Below the pieces are notes generated by a model. That model searched no databases. It was not told the origin of the DNA and worked only from the letters and a program-made list of their open reading frames with translations. The position numbers and the translations under genes were made by a program. This document shows positions 31,978-42,074 of a stretch of DNA of 64,000 bases, in pieces (the stretch's first letter is position 1; every line of letters begins with the position of its first letter). Source of the stretch: Chaetoceros tenuissimus (taxonomy: Eukaryota; Bacillariophyta; Thalassiosirophyceae; Chaetocerotales; Chaetocerotaceae); contig BLLK01000051.1 of NCBI GenBank assembly GCA_021927905.1, forward strand, positions 868,001-932,000, written 5' to 3'.

Positions 31978-33477
31978 ATGAGCTGCAAAGCAAAGACATC
32001 GTTGTTGGTATCTCGGCAAACATCTTCTTCTTCTAGTAATGGTCGACCTGTACCTTATTCTACATCTGGAAGAACAGCAAGATTATTAACAAGTCTGCCT
32101 TCTCTAGACGAGTCTATACGGAGCATTGACACTGCATCCATTGCTTCGATATCATCGCTGTCGTCGTCATTGTCAATCAGGAACTGCTTCTACGTGTTAC
32201 TTGGTGCATCTTTATTTAGTATACTGCGAGTGGCAGAAGTGGACATGATGATGTTGTATCATACAAACATGAACTTTGCATCGCTCGCCGTCCTTCCTTC
32301 GTTTTCAAACATTGATTCAACTTCCACGAAAGCAAAGAAGGATCTACCGAAATCCATAGGCAATGCGGAGACATTGGTATCATCACTTGTACATACTTAT
32401 GCGACTCCTGTCTTGCAGAAACAGCAGTATAACCTTGCTCAATCGACAGAAGAGAATTATGCCTCCTCTACACAAGAATTTCATGGCAAATTCACAGAGA
32501 TTCGAAAAGGACTGGACTATTCCTATCATGCGAATTATACACCTCAACGACAGCATTTACAAGATAGCATCTTGACCTATCTTTTATCCTCCAAACATCC
32601 CATTTCGATACCCAAAGATCCAACTTCTCTCTACAGTACTAGTAGTACCAGTGACAATGGTAAAAGTGAAAGTAATACCAAGTCTACAACTACATGTTTG
32701 ACTCCTGTCAATCCATGGATTGTATTCACAGCGGGAGCTATGGGAAGTGGTAAGTCATACACGATTCGAAAATTACATCAGCAGGATAGATTTCCATTGG
32801 AGACATTCGTCACGGTTGATCCGGATGAAATTCGAAGATTGTTACCTGAATTTGAATGGTATTTGGAACACGATCCTGTTGTAGCAGGGGAAGCGACTCG
32901 TAAAGAAGCTGGACTGTTGGCAGAAATGCTGACGCAGATTGCACTTAAGTATGGTAGGAATGTGCTTGTGGATGGGAGTTTGAATGATGCCGAGTGGTAT
33001 CATGATTACTTTCAGGATTTAAGGAGAGATTATGGAAAGTACGGTTTGAAAATTGGGATCTTGCATGTTACAGCTCCAAGAGATGCTGTTTTTGAGAGAG
33101 CAGAGGTGAGTTATCATGGACAGTTCAGGATATAATTTGTTGCAACTATTTCTTAGAGGTTGCTAACTTATGCCTTTTTCTATATATAGATGCGATCGAA
33201 GATTACCAAACGAGTTGTTCCTAGGCATCGCCTAGAAGAAACCTTGGCAAAGGTTCCCCAATCCGTTAGGAAACTTGCCCCTCTTGTGGATTTTCATGCG
33301 GAACTTCATAACGGTGTAGACTCTGATGATATTGAATTGGTATCAAGTGAATTGAATTGGACCATGTTTCGTCAAATTTGGGATCAGAAATGTAATGTTC
33401 AAAAGAGAGATGAAAGCATAAGCTTGAATCATAGTGAAGATACTCAAATGACATACAACATGAGAAGCAAATTGTAA
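31978..33477 (+). CDS. Membrane-anchored P-loop kinase with zeta-toxin-like fold
   Basis: Exons 31978..33105 and 33190..33477 (84-nt intron, GTGAGT, CTAAC, TATATAG), 471 aa. Ser/Thr-rich N-terminus, a hydrophobic segment near residues 65-85 (CFYVLLGASLFSILRVA) suggesting a type II anchor, then a P-loop kinase domain: WIVFTAGAMGSGKS (Walker A, about 253-260), FVTVDPDEIRRLLPE, EAGLLAEM, NVLVDGSLND (Walker B-like) and LHVTAPRDAVFERAEMRSK with basic lid residues (TKRVVPRHRL). Eukaryotic proteins with this fold are host enzymes of unknown substrate; this is not a bacterial toxin-antitoxin module, as no antitoxin or bacterial context exists. The stop codon is followed at once by the intron-like repeat cluster. 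Confidence 0.75.
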
Positions 33478-33507
33478 TTCAGTGCAGCTATATACATCAC
33501 ACAAAAG

Positions 33508-33647
33508 GTGAGTGTAGATTTCTCCCTGCCGCCCCTCGAACAAAATGAGATTCTTTCTTGCTTCTTTGGTAGGATTGGGTTTCTCCCAGGCAACCATCGA
33601 AAAAAATGAGATTTATATTCACTTAGACTTTGTCTAACCTCTCCCAA
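33508..33647 (+). repeat. Introner-like element 1 (140 nt)
   Basis: Starts GTGAGTGTAG after ...CAAAAG, ends GTCTAACCTCTCCCAAG: donor, branch point, pyrimidine tract and acceptor in order. It is the longest unit because the block TTTCTCCC...TCGAA.AAAATGAGATT is present twice inside it. Lies 30 nt after the kinase stop codon. Confidence 0.65.
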
Positions 33648-33744
33648 GTCACTTGACCTGATAGTGATATATGGAATCATTTACCAATAGCTCAATTCTT
33701 TTCACAGAAAAGGATTGAATTGTATATATAAACATATCGGACAG

Positions 33745-33847
33745 GTGAGTGCAGGATTTCTCCAACAGTCTTCCAAACCCTTATTGGAGACTTTCGACCA
33801 AAATGAGATTTTGTGTTCACTTAGACTTTGTCTAACCCCTTTACTAG
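33745..33847 (+). repeat. Introner-like element 2 (103 nt)
   Basis: Starts GTGAGTGCAGGATTTCTCC after ACAG, ends GTCTAACCCCTTTACTAG. About 92% identical (8 mismatches by my count) to element 4, same length. Contains a small inverted repeat (AGTCTTCCAA / TTGGAGACTT). Confidence 0.65.
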
Positions 33848-33918
33848 TATCTCGAACAGAAATGACGTCCATACATACATAGATTTGCATGTGATTGATG
33901 TCTCTGAGACCTCAGTAG

Positions 33919-34037
33919 GTGAGTGTAAAATTTCTCCCTGTCGTATAGCTTCATATCCACCTTAATTATGAAGTTTGGCAACTTTTGACCAAAATGAGAT
34001 TTTACCTTCATTTAGACTTTGTCTAACCCCTCCCAAG
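33919..34037 (+). repeat. Introner-like element 3 (119 nt)
   Basis: Starts GTGAGTGTAAAATTTCTCC after GTAG, ends GTCTAACCCCTCCCAAG. Shares TTTTGACCAAAATGAGATTT and ATTTAGACTTTGTCTAACC with the other units; the middle is different. Confidence 0.65.
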
Positions 34038-34106
34038 TTGTTTTTCAATCCGAAAGCATTTACCCAATACTTAACAAGAGAAGAGAATAGATTTGTATAA
34101 AAACAG

Positions 34107-34209
34107 GTGAGTGCAGGATTTCTCCAACAGTCTTTCAAAAACTTATTTGAGACTTTCGACCAAAATGAGATTTTGTGTTCACTTAGACTTTGTCTAACCA
34201 CCCTTCTAG
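34107..34209 (+). repeat. Introner-like element 4 (103 nt)
   Basis: Starts GTGAGTGCAGGATTTCTCC after ACAG, ends GTCTAACCACCCTTCTAG. Near copy of element 2. About 85 bp after its end another ACAG/GTGAAT sequence (34291) occurs without any element body. Confidence 0.65.
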
Positions 34210-34492
34210 TATTATTATAGGCAATCATACACTGATACAATATCTTGATTATTATTATTAAAAGATAGCTACTGTAATAGAATAATGCTGACAGGTGAAT
34301 CATTTTTGAAAGTATTCACTCATGTCGAAGCTATCAATTTACTCATTCTGAGTAAAAGTGTACATATCGTGTGTAATCATGTAAGAATAATTTGCGGATA
34401 TCTACGTACCTAGTTTTCTTGTAGTAGAGGCTCATGGTCAAAATCCATGACCTTGTTTTTCAAAAGGTTTGTTTATGCAGATTTTCAAACCA

Positions 34493-35172
34493 CTACACGC
34501 GGAAAAAACGTGAACCTGAAAAAAAACGTGAACCTGGAGGTGGTCACACAGCAAGTACACTACTAACGGACATAGCCAAAATACCGTGTACAATGAAAAA
34601 AAAATATTGCAGAAATAAAAAATCCATACCACAACCATCTTCAACACGCACAAATACACATGTTTTGTATTGGAACATAAGCGATTTTTTCATTTTTTGC
34701 CCATTTTTGAAAACTCAACCCTCTGGTATGGTTTGTACGGTGGATGTCACGTAGAGGTTGTCGATGCAATTGAAAAAAATATTGTAAATATACTAAAGCC
34801 ATAGCATAAACATCTTCTATATATATAAATATACATCTTTTGTATTGGAACTATACTGATTTCTTGATTTCTTAATCATTTTTGAATAATCAACTCTCTG
34901 GTATGGTTTGTACGTAGAAGGGCACCGGATTCACGTAGAGATTGTTGGCATCCATATGTCGGTAACTCATCGAAAACACAAAAACTCAATCTTGTTCCAG
35001 TACAAAAGATATACATTTAAACACATAGAAGATGATTATGCTATGGATTTAGTATTTTTACAATATTTTTTTTCCAATTGTACATGTATTTTTATCTATG
35101 TCCGTTAGTAGTGTACTTGCTTTTGTTGCCCAGAAGAACGTGAACCTGGGTTCACGTTTTTTCCGCGTGTAG
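34493..35172. mobile_element. Non-autonomous DNA transposon with long terminal inverted repeats (foldback/MITE-like)
   Basis: The ends are inverted copies: CTACACGCGGAAAAAACGTG (continuing AACC, 24 bp perfect) at 34493 and its reverse complement ending at 35172. Similarity continues inward as an imperfect inverted repeat of 200 bp or more (e.g. GCAAGTACACTACTAACGGA near each end). Both sides are flanked by ACCA (34489-34492 and 35173-35176), a possible 4-bp target duplication. Internally a 175-bp segment is tandemly repeated (CTCTGGTATGGTTTGTACG at 34721 and 34896). No coding sequence, so it would depend on a transposase elsewhere; the superfamily is unclear. Confidence 0.8.
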
Positions 35173-35479
35173 ACCAGTCAATTTCCTGTTTTTCCACGCA
35201 GGCGGATTTTCTCAGGAAGTGGACAATGCATTCGTACCTTTGAAAAGATTCAGATTATGATAAATGACTAATCATCATACGTTTTTAATACAATGACTCG
35301 TCCAAACCTGGCAATTCACTTTTGTACCTGGCGAGCTGGCTACTCCGTTGTGTCACGGGGAAATATTTGCATTATTTTTACTTACCACACTGTTTGCATC
35401 CTCGGAGTAATCTTAGTGTGGAGCTGCGCAAACTCACTCTATTGGCAAAGAACAAATTCAAAAAGAATCCACTTCCAAC
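35173..35479. other. Intergenic, promoter of the next gene
   Basis: 307 bp between the transposon end and the coiled-coil gene. An open frame starting at 35293 overlaps the next gene's start in another frame and has no support of its own. Confidence 0.4.
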
Positions 35480-36250
35480 ATGATCCGAAGCAAGTTCCTT
35501 CAGATGAAGAGAGGCAACTCGGCAGAGAAAAGCTTCTCTCTAATTAAAGAAAAAAGGCAAGATGATCATGAAGACCCTCATGCTGTCACTAAAAATTCCT
35601 CCACCTATCCAAGAAATAATGCAGCCACCAGATCATCTTCTACAATGAATCTCTCTTTTGCGGATTCAGCTCTTTCCAACTACCTACATACGATTCATGA
35701 ACGTAAAGAAGAGCCTGATGATCTAGACCAATCACCATCTCTTGGAAAAACATTTGAAGATGACGATGATGACTCCATTTCAACGGTATCAATGTCTATT
35801 CTTCAAAACTCATCAAGTGTTAGTTTAGATGAAGCACCATCTGTTGCAAATCTCCAGTCCTTTGCTCGACCATTCTCCATCGTTTTCCACGACGATGACG
35901 ATGATGAACTATCGTATAGTTCCATCAATACTGAAGCATTCAAGGAAATCAAAGACTTGAGGAATAAATTGAATGTACAGGAGAATTCCAAGATGATGCT
36001 GATAAAACAATTGCAAGAAAAAATGGCAAATGATATTAGTAATTCGTCTTCAAAAGGTAGCATGATGTACATAAAGGCTTTGAAGCGAGAAAATAATGAG
36101 TTGAGAGAGAGTTTTGCACAGACTGAAATGGAATTTATGAACAAGATTTGTGAAATGGGGGAAAAGTTGGCTGAAAGAGATTACCGTATTGCAGAATTAG
36201 AAGAAAAGCTTGCAATGTTGACAATGGAAAGAATGCAAGCAGATGCATGA
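35480..36250 (+). CDS. Uncharacterised acidic protein with C-terminal coiled coil
   Basis: 256 aa. Ser- and Asp-rich first half (FEDDDDDSISTVSMS, FHDDDDDELSYSS), then a coiled coil over about 150-250 (EIKDLRNKLNVQ, ALKRENNELRESFAQ, ERDYRIAELEEKLAMLT). No membrane segment or enzyme motif. Probably a small adaptor or scaffold; function not recognised. Single exon. Confidence 0.6.
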   Translation: MIRSKFLQMKRGNSAEKSFSLIKEKRQDDHEDPHAVTKNSSTYPRNNAATRSSSTMNLSFADSALSNYLHTIHERKEEPDDLDQSPSLGKTFEDDDDDSISTVSMSILQNSSSVSLDEAPSVANLQSFARPFSIVFHDDDDDELSYSSINTEAFKEIKDLRNKLNVQENSKMMLIKQLQEKMANDISNSSSKGSMMYIKALKRENNELRESFAQTEMEFMNKICEMGEKLAERDYRIAELEEKLAMLTMERMQADA

Positions 36251-36782
36251 AATGAACATGAATGTTTACTGTGTAGATATTTTACGCAGAAACAATTTGC
36301 ATGCATATCTTTGTAATCTTTTTCACTAACTGTATATATTTAAATGTTATTTTATATATTACTCTTCTTTTCTTCTCCCAGTTGGTATATTTTACATTCC
36401 ATCTTTGTTGGAACAAAAGTTTTCCCTGAGCATAATACATTCTAATGTTATTTATTGGCTACTCAGGTAGAAAAAGCTGATGGGCAGTGAAGACTTTCAA
36501 CTTTCAAACCTTACCTCATTTCATAGAGATGCACATACTAACAGACCATTTCGACGCGTTTGATTGGACGAATTACTTCTTCAACGACAATGACTATTCT
36601 GGCTTCTGGTTACTAAATAAGGAGGGATGCTGAAGGTGGGAATGAGAGGATGTTTGAAATCTTCCGTCGTTTCATGAGAACCGCCGCCTACTCGTGGTGC
36701 TAATGGTTCATGAAATTCGTGAATTGAACTCAATCTCTTGTTCAAATTTAGAAATACGCAATGTATCAAGATTCAGTCTTCC
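36251..36782. other. Intergenic region
   Basis: 532 bp, nothing recognisable. Confidence 0.5.
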
Positions 36783-37019
36783 TCATTTGTTTTTCGTGTA
36801 AAAGTTCCAGAGGAATCCAGCAACTATGACACATATATAAATAAACATCTTTTTGAAACTAGGATCATTCATTTCATATTCATGTCTACTATCCCTTTCC
36901 TTCCTGATAGATTGACTATTGGACACACCATGATTTCTTCTTCTTCGTAATGTAGATCTAGTATTACCATTACGATGCGGCTGCAACCTTTTCGAAGTTG
37001 TTCCTAGAATAGATGGCAT
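36783..37019 (-). CDS. Possible small tail-anchored protein
   Basis: 78 aa from ATG 37019: a basic N-terminal half (RLQPHRNGNTRSTLRRRRNH) and a single C-terminal hydrophobic helix (MFIYICVIVAGFLWNFY) ending TKNK, i.e. tail-anchored topology. The length and layout are those of small ER or mitochondrial outer-membrane proteins, but I cannot match a family. It may be a chance frame. Confidence 0.35.
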   Translation of the reverse strand: MPSILGTTSKRLQPHRNGNTRSTLRRRRNHGVSNSQSIRKERDSRHEYEMNDPSFKKMFIYICVIVAGFLWNFYTKNK

Positions 37020-37595
37020 GGCATATGTCCTTCTGTTTTTCAATATATGAAGAGCAAGCCTTTAAATGTTTCAAATGCATCACTAGTTCCTCTCAATGAC
37101 TTTCGGCACTAATGTATTCTTCTTTTTATTACTCGTGCTTCAGTGGTACTTAGCTTTCAAAGTCTTTTTATTACTTACTACTTGTGCAAAGATAACAGTC
37201 AAGTCAACGAGAGATGGATTGAAGCAGGAAGGCGACACAATACTTACTGTGTGTTGTGTTTACTGGCGGTCGAAGTACAGACGATAAGGCCCAAACAAAA
37301 TTCATGTCAGTGCCCATAACCCAATACACATCTCCCTCGCTGGAAGCCTTTCCGAATTGAATGGTCGATGGTGCTGCACACAGGAACAATGAAGTGCTAC
37401 AAAGCCTAACTTAATGGACTCAACTAAGCTAAGCTTTTATCAGACTAGTAACATCAACAACTGAGATTCATCTGTTTTGATTTAATAGGAAAAAGAGAAA
37501 GTAGATTTTTTCTTTGCACACCAGCCATTCAAGCAACAAACATATCCTACAACACTTCAAGTACAAAATATTTCACATCTTTACGTAAAACCAAA
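37020..37595. other. Intergenic, upstream of eIF3m
   Basis: 576 bp, no gene seen; promoter and 5' UTR of eIF3m. Confidence 0.5.
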
Positions 37596-38929
37596 ATGGC
37601 ATCTACAACTTTAATCAACACTGCAGACGCAGCTGAAATCCGTCTTGTACATTTCCTCGGTGATCACGACGCAACTTCTCCATTCGTACTCTCTTGTGAG
37701 TCAGCTATCCAAAACTCAGACGCAGCACAACTCCTCTCCACCATCATTCAACACCAACCCGCAATCGATCGTCTCATCCAGTCCGAAGAAGGAGTAGGAG
37801 CATTCAGTCTCCTCGCTACACTATTGGACAAGGTTCCAGCAGATCAACAAATCACCTTGATGAAGGCACTCGTTAGCTCAGTCGAAAACTCAACAGTAGA
37901 TGCGCCATTGGATCACAAACTCAGATGTCTCTGTGGACTTTACAATCTTCGATCGGGAGCTGATAAATGCTGGATCCTTGCTAGAATTTTGAATCTATCG
38001 GCTTTTCACGGTGATGACGAGCAAGTTTTGAATTTGTTACCAGATAGAAAGAGTACTCTTGGAAATCTTCTTCAAGGGAGTAATCTTGAGAGACTTTTGA
38101 TGGGCTTTGAGAATGGTGGAAATCAAGAGCAGAGGGCCTTGTTCTCCATTGCTAGTAAAGTTGTTGGAAAGCTAGCGGAAGTTTGTAGAGCTAGAGATAT
38201 GGGTAAAGAAGCTGATGCTGCTGATTGCTCGAAGCAGAGATTTTTGCTAAAAATGTTGGCTACGTATTCTAATTTGGTGAGTTTACAGAATATGATTCAT
38301 AGTATTATATATATATATATATCCATGGCGAATTTATTGTACTAACATCGTCATTCTTTCTCTCCCTTTCACAGTCGGAAGTAGACGACGAAGCACGCGC
38401 TGCGGCGAAGCAAGCAGCTGTAGGAGCTATCTGTGATCCAGTCACCCTATTCAATGAATTAAGAATTATCATGTCCCTACCACCAGTCACCGCACTCAAA
38501 TCCACTGATGGAGAAATCTATCAACTCCTAGAAATCTTTCAACAAGGAAAACTTGAAGATTTCCAATCATTTCAAAAGTCTAACCCATCTGCACTCTCTA
38601 ATAACAATATCTCAGAAGAAGATGCGATCCGAAACATGCGTCTCTTGTCCTTGTGCAGTCTTGCTACAGAACATGAAGAAATTCCATACGATGCTATCGC
38701 GCAGACACTTCAAGTGGAGCAATCAGAAGTAGAGAACTGGGTCATTTCTGCTGTTTCATCTGGACTCTTGAGTGCCAAGATGGATCAGTTGCAGCATGTG
38801 GTTATGGTTGAACGATGTGTTGTAAGAAGATTTGGAATTGAACAGTGGAAAATATTGCAAGAGAGATTGAATGTGTGGAAGAAAAATGTTAGAACTGTTT
38901 TGGATGGTTTGAAACAGAGCCAAGTCTAA
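37596..38929 (+). CDS. EIF3M: Translation initiation factor eIF3 subunit M
   Basis: Exons 37596..38276 and 38375..38929 (98-nt intron), 411 aa, the normal length. PCI-domain subunit of the eIF3 complex on the 40S ribosome. Matching blocks: LLEIFQQGKLEDFQSFQKSN, MRLLSLCSLATEHEEIPYD, LQVEQSEVENWVISAVSSGL, MDQLQHVVMVERCVVRRFG and WKILQERLNVWKKNV, in the order of human eIF3m. The CSN7 subunit of the COP9 signalosome also has a PCI domain, but the C-terminal QW..L...L..W pattern favours eIF3m. The intron carries a short (AT)n run. Confidence 0.9.
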
Positions 38930-39064
38930 ATAAAAAAAGGTTAATTATAAAAAATGAATAACAAATTTTGGTTCATATTAGTCTAGGAAAGGAAGGAAGT
39001 ATCGTCACGTTTATATTCTTTCACTTAGCAACAACTAGAATGGTCGTACACTTCCAATAAAAAA

Positions 39065-39913
39065 TCATGACTCATTCTCTCCCATCATTTGTGCAATATA
39101 GTAATGAATAATTTCTTTCTCTGTGATATCTGCAAAAGGATTTTCTTTCAAATAAGCAGATGGCGTGAGACCAAGTTCATTCTTTCTAGAAAAGGCCCCA
39201 ATTCCTTGCTCTTGAATGATTGTGAAAATGACATTTATCATAGGTTGAAAGGAACAGCATGCTCTGTGCAATGCGTATTTGTCGCCATTGTTGATGTTTC
39301 TTACCCAGGCATTAATTTCATCAGATCCAGCATTATAAAAACCAAATTTATTCTTCTCGAAACGAGAATAACCCATCAATTTTGTCCCATCAACTACTTC
39401 ATTACCTAACACAGTTTCCTGAGGTATATAAAAGATTGTCAAGTTCTTGTTGCCACAAAATGCAAAACTCTCAACCTCTCTGCATCTTGGAGGAACAAAT
39501 ACGCTCGAAAGATTACAACCACCAAATGCATTGATTCCTATGACTCTGATGTTAATGGACCATTTGATATAAATGAGACTTTTACATCCAATGAAAGCAC
39601 AGTTTTTAATCCTAATCACTGTTTTTGCAAATATAACTCTCTTGATTTTGTAACAGTCGCAGAAAGTATACTCTGGAATCATAGTGACCCCTTCTACTAT
39701 TATTACCTGCTGCCAGGAATTCCTCTTTCTTATATACTTCTTGCAAGCCTCAGATAGATCCCATGAATCCAAATCCCATGAGTCGTCCCAGCTTGTAGGC
39801 AAATCTTGTTCATACCATTTATCAAACCACTCATGGTTTAGTTCATCATCGAAGAGTTCCTCTGATCCGTCATAATATAGAGTTAAAAGACCATCGACTG
39901 TAGCGACCCTCAT
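39065..39913 (-). CDS. BspA-like leucine-rich repeat protein (LRR_5), member 1
   Basis: 282 aa. Three or four LRR_5 units of about 23 residues (e.g. TMIPEYTFCDCYKIKRVIF, VIRIKNCAFIGCKSLIYI, VIGINAFGGCNLSSVFVPP). After the repeats comes a domain shared by all four members here: W(V/I)(K/R)NIN....YALHRACCSF.P....I...I...GI, then GLTPSAYLKENPFADITEKEI and Y..(Q/D)MMGE at the end. BspA-like LRRs mediate protein binding; the family is expanded in diatoms and no process is known. Shows an extra Trp/Asp-rich N-terminal stretch (SWDDSWDLDSWDLS) not in the other members. Confidence 0.75.
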   Translation of the reverse strand: MRVATVDGLLTLYYDGSEELFDDELNHEWFDKWYEQDLPTSWDDSWDLDSWDLSEACKKYIRKRNSWQQVIIVEGVTMIPEYTFCDCYKIKRVIFAKTVIRIKNCAFIGCKSLIYIKWSINIRVIGINAFGGCNLSSVFVPPRCREVESFAFCGNKNLTIFYIPQETVLGNEVVDGTKLMGYSRFEKNKFGFYNAGSDEINAWVRNINNGDKYALHRACCSFQPMINVIFTIIQEQGIGAFSRKNELGLTPSAYLKENPFADITEKEIIHYYIAQMMGENES

Positions 39914-40710
39914 TGATCTGATATAGAATTAATGAATTTGATAAGTAAGATACTCGTAGATGTGTAAAATAACATAGGCGCCTATTTGGCTTCATTCTTC
40001 ATTCATCTACTTTTCATCCGTCTGTCATCTGTCGCTTCTTCTGATGTCCCCCCTAAAAGAGGGTTTGAACTACACCTATTTCAAGAGATAAAAACTCTAA
40101 CTGATGTATACGTAGATAGACTTCAAATAATAGGTATCCGATCCTCTTCTATGACGCATTTAAGAATTCGAACAACCCTGAAAACCAGTACCTTAGAAAG
40201 CGGCGTTTGACGTCTTCATGTCAATCATGTATCTATCTAATTCAATACAGTACTACACAAAAGAAGCATACTTATCAGCTTACCTTCCACGTACAATAAA
40301 GTTCTGGAATACTATAGAAGCATTTTCTATAGAAGACGATGATTACACGGATACGAAGTTTTATTCAGCATTAAAGAAATAAATCTCCAAGAGTACGTAA
40401 CTTGAATCTAATGAATTTATGAAATGAGTTCTTTTTTCATGATGGGTATCTTTTCATGGTCAAGTGAAAATGCAATTGCACCTAAAGTACTAGCAAGCGA
40501 TAGAAGGAATATATGATGGTCTGCATCATCTTTGTAGAGCACCATATCTTTATCCAGTTATAAACTTTTACCATACTTTCATCTCATCAAATTCTTTTTT
40601 GTGTCTTTTGTAATGTCACTTGCAGAATTATATACATACTTTCGATCTGGAGAACACAAGAAAGAATCTAAAGAACGATATCATCAACTCAATCATAGCA
40701 GCAAGCAAAC
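39914..40710. other. Divergent intergenic region
   Basis: 797 bp between the LRR gene and MAF1. No gene, repeat or site that I can support. Confidence 0.5.
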
Positions 40711-41847
40711 ATGAAGTTTCTAGAGGACGATAGACTCGCTCAGCTCACAGCACAACTGACAGAAGCAACCATATGCGAAAGAGTCATCAACGGACGCATT
40801 GAAGCCTTCACCATGAAACGTGCAGGTACAGATAAAAAGTACGCCCATGCCCTCGGAGAAAAATACCAAAATGAAATCATGGCAGAAGAGACAGACTTTA
40901 AAAGGATGCAACGAACCAGAAGTACAAGTATCGGAAGTGACACGGAGATATCCATGCAGCACTTGAGGAAAATTAGCAGTCCACCATCTCCCAAAGCGAA
41001 AAAGGTCCGCATTCAATCTAAATTCCAGCCGCCTAAGCCACAAGGTAGACAACGTAGCAACAGTGCTTCACTCTCGGATGGTAGTAGTCCAAAATTACCA
41101 AGTGCAATGCGGTCAATGTCTGATTCATTCCGTGCAAGGTCTGGATCCTTGTCCGAGACCATGGATGCAAACATTGTTACCAACTTTCCATACTCGAACT
41201 CGCCATTGGGAGACTTTCATGATTCCTCTACACAACGTCTCATGACTGATTTGATTCTGACTCTCAATGCTAGTTTCCCAGATTATGACTTTTCAAGCAC
41301 CCGTCCAGCACACTTTTCGCATATTCCTTCCGCACAAGTTGCCATGAACCGTGTCAATGAACGTCTTTCCGAATTGGCTGCATGTACACCTCAAGGCGAT
41401 ATGTTTTTACCTCAACTTTGGAACGCGATTGATGAAAGTATTAATTTGAAAGAGTGCGAGGTTTATTCCTATGTACCACCCAACAGAGATGATGACGATG
41501 ATCCGTTGAGTTTCCTGGCGGATTCCTTGGATGGGACAGATTCGGCTATGCCACTTTGGACCCTCAACTTTTTCTTTGTAAACAAATCCTTGAAGAGAAT
41601 TGTATTGTTTACTTGTGTGCAGACTATGAGGACTGAAGTGGTGAATGCAGATGAAGGACAGGGAGATGATGATTTTGTTTTGAAAGATCCTGTTATGGAG
41701 GATTTTGGAAGTCCTGGAAGAATAGTACGCTCTGGTATCTCAAGATTTGATGGTAGCGTTGATGAAGAAGATGAAGGAGGTTTGGATTATGACATGGAAG
41801 ATGGAATGAATCAGGCTGTTGAGCCACCTTCCATCAATGGAATGTAA
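40711..41847 (+). CDS. MAF1: MAF1 repressor of RNA polymerase III
   Basis: 378 aa, single exon. Conserved box A at the N-terminus (MKFLEDDRLAQLTAQL...NGRIEAFTMKRAG), then a long Ser/Arg-rich linker with basic-directed phosphorylation sites (RTRSTS, RQRSNS), then boxes B and C: LTLNASFPDYDFSSTRP.HFS, PQLWNAIDESINLKECEVYSY and LWTLNFFFVNKSLKRIVLFTC. This order is that of MAF1, which binds Pol III to stop tRNA and 5S rRNA synthesis under stress and is controlled by TOR/PKA-type phosphorylation (family knowledge). The linker sites suggest the same control here. Acidic C-terminal tail. Confidence 0.93.
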   Translation: MKFLEDDRLAQLTAQLTEATICERVINGRIEAFTMKRAGTDKKYAHALGEKYQNEIMAEETDFKRMQRTRSTSIGSDTEISMQHLRKISSPPSPKAKKVRIQSKFQPPKPQGRQRSNSASLSDGSSPKLPSAMRSMSDSFRARSGSLSETMDANIVTNFPYSNSPLGDFHDSSTQRLMTDLILTLNASFPDYDFSSTRPAHFSHIPSAQVAMNRVNERLSELAACTPQGDMFLPQLWNAIDESINLKECEVYSYVPPNRDDDDDPLSFLADSLDGTDSAMPLWTLNFFFVNKSLKRIVLFTCVQTMRTEVVNADEGQGDDDFVLKDPVMEDFGSPGRIVRSGISRFDGSVDEEDEGGLDYDMEDGMNQAVEPPSINGM

Positions 41848-42074
41848 ATTCCGGGAAGAAATAAAAGGGGGACTACATATGAACATACTGTGTCAATGAC
41901 TTTGTACTTTGCACACTTGCGACTATTTTAATGAACCGTGTACAGATCTTGCAATGTTGTGAGCAATACTTATTGAATAAAAACAGAGAAAAACAAATAG
42001 GCAAAATCACTTTGTCCAAAATGTCTACAAATAATTTACAAATGTACATTTTATGACTCATATTGGTGCATCTT

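Noticed and set aside
31978-33477. Bacterial toxin-antitoxin system or lateral transfer
   Set aside because: The gene has a spliceosomal intron, a eukaryotic membrane-type N-terminus and no antitoxin neighbour.
33508-34209. CRISPR-like array
   Set aside because: Units vary from 103 to 140 nt, spacers from 69 to 97 nt, and each unit has eukaryotic splice signals; the genome is eukaryotic.
33700-34303. Minus-strand reading frames with a repeated peptide (VRQSLSEHKISFWSKVSN) across the 33.5-34.3 kb repeats
   Set aside because: They are reverse translations of the intron-like units; no start, no continuous frame through the spacers, and splice signals lie on the plus strand.
35293-35547. 84-codon frame with a hydrophobic stretch before the coiled-coil gene
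   Set aside because: Overlaps the better-supported gene in another frame and has no splice link to it.
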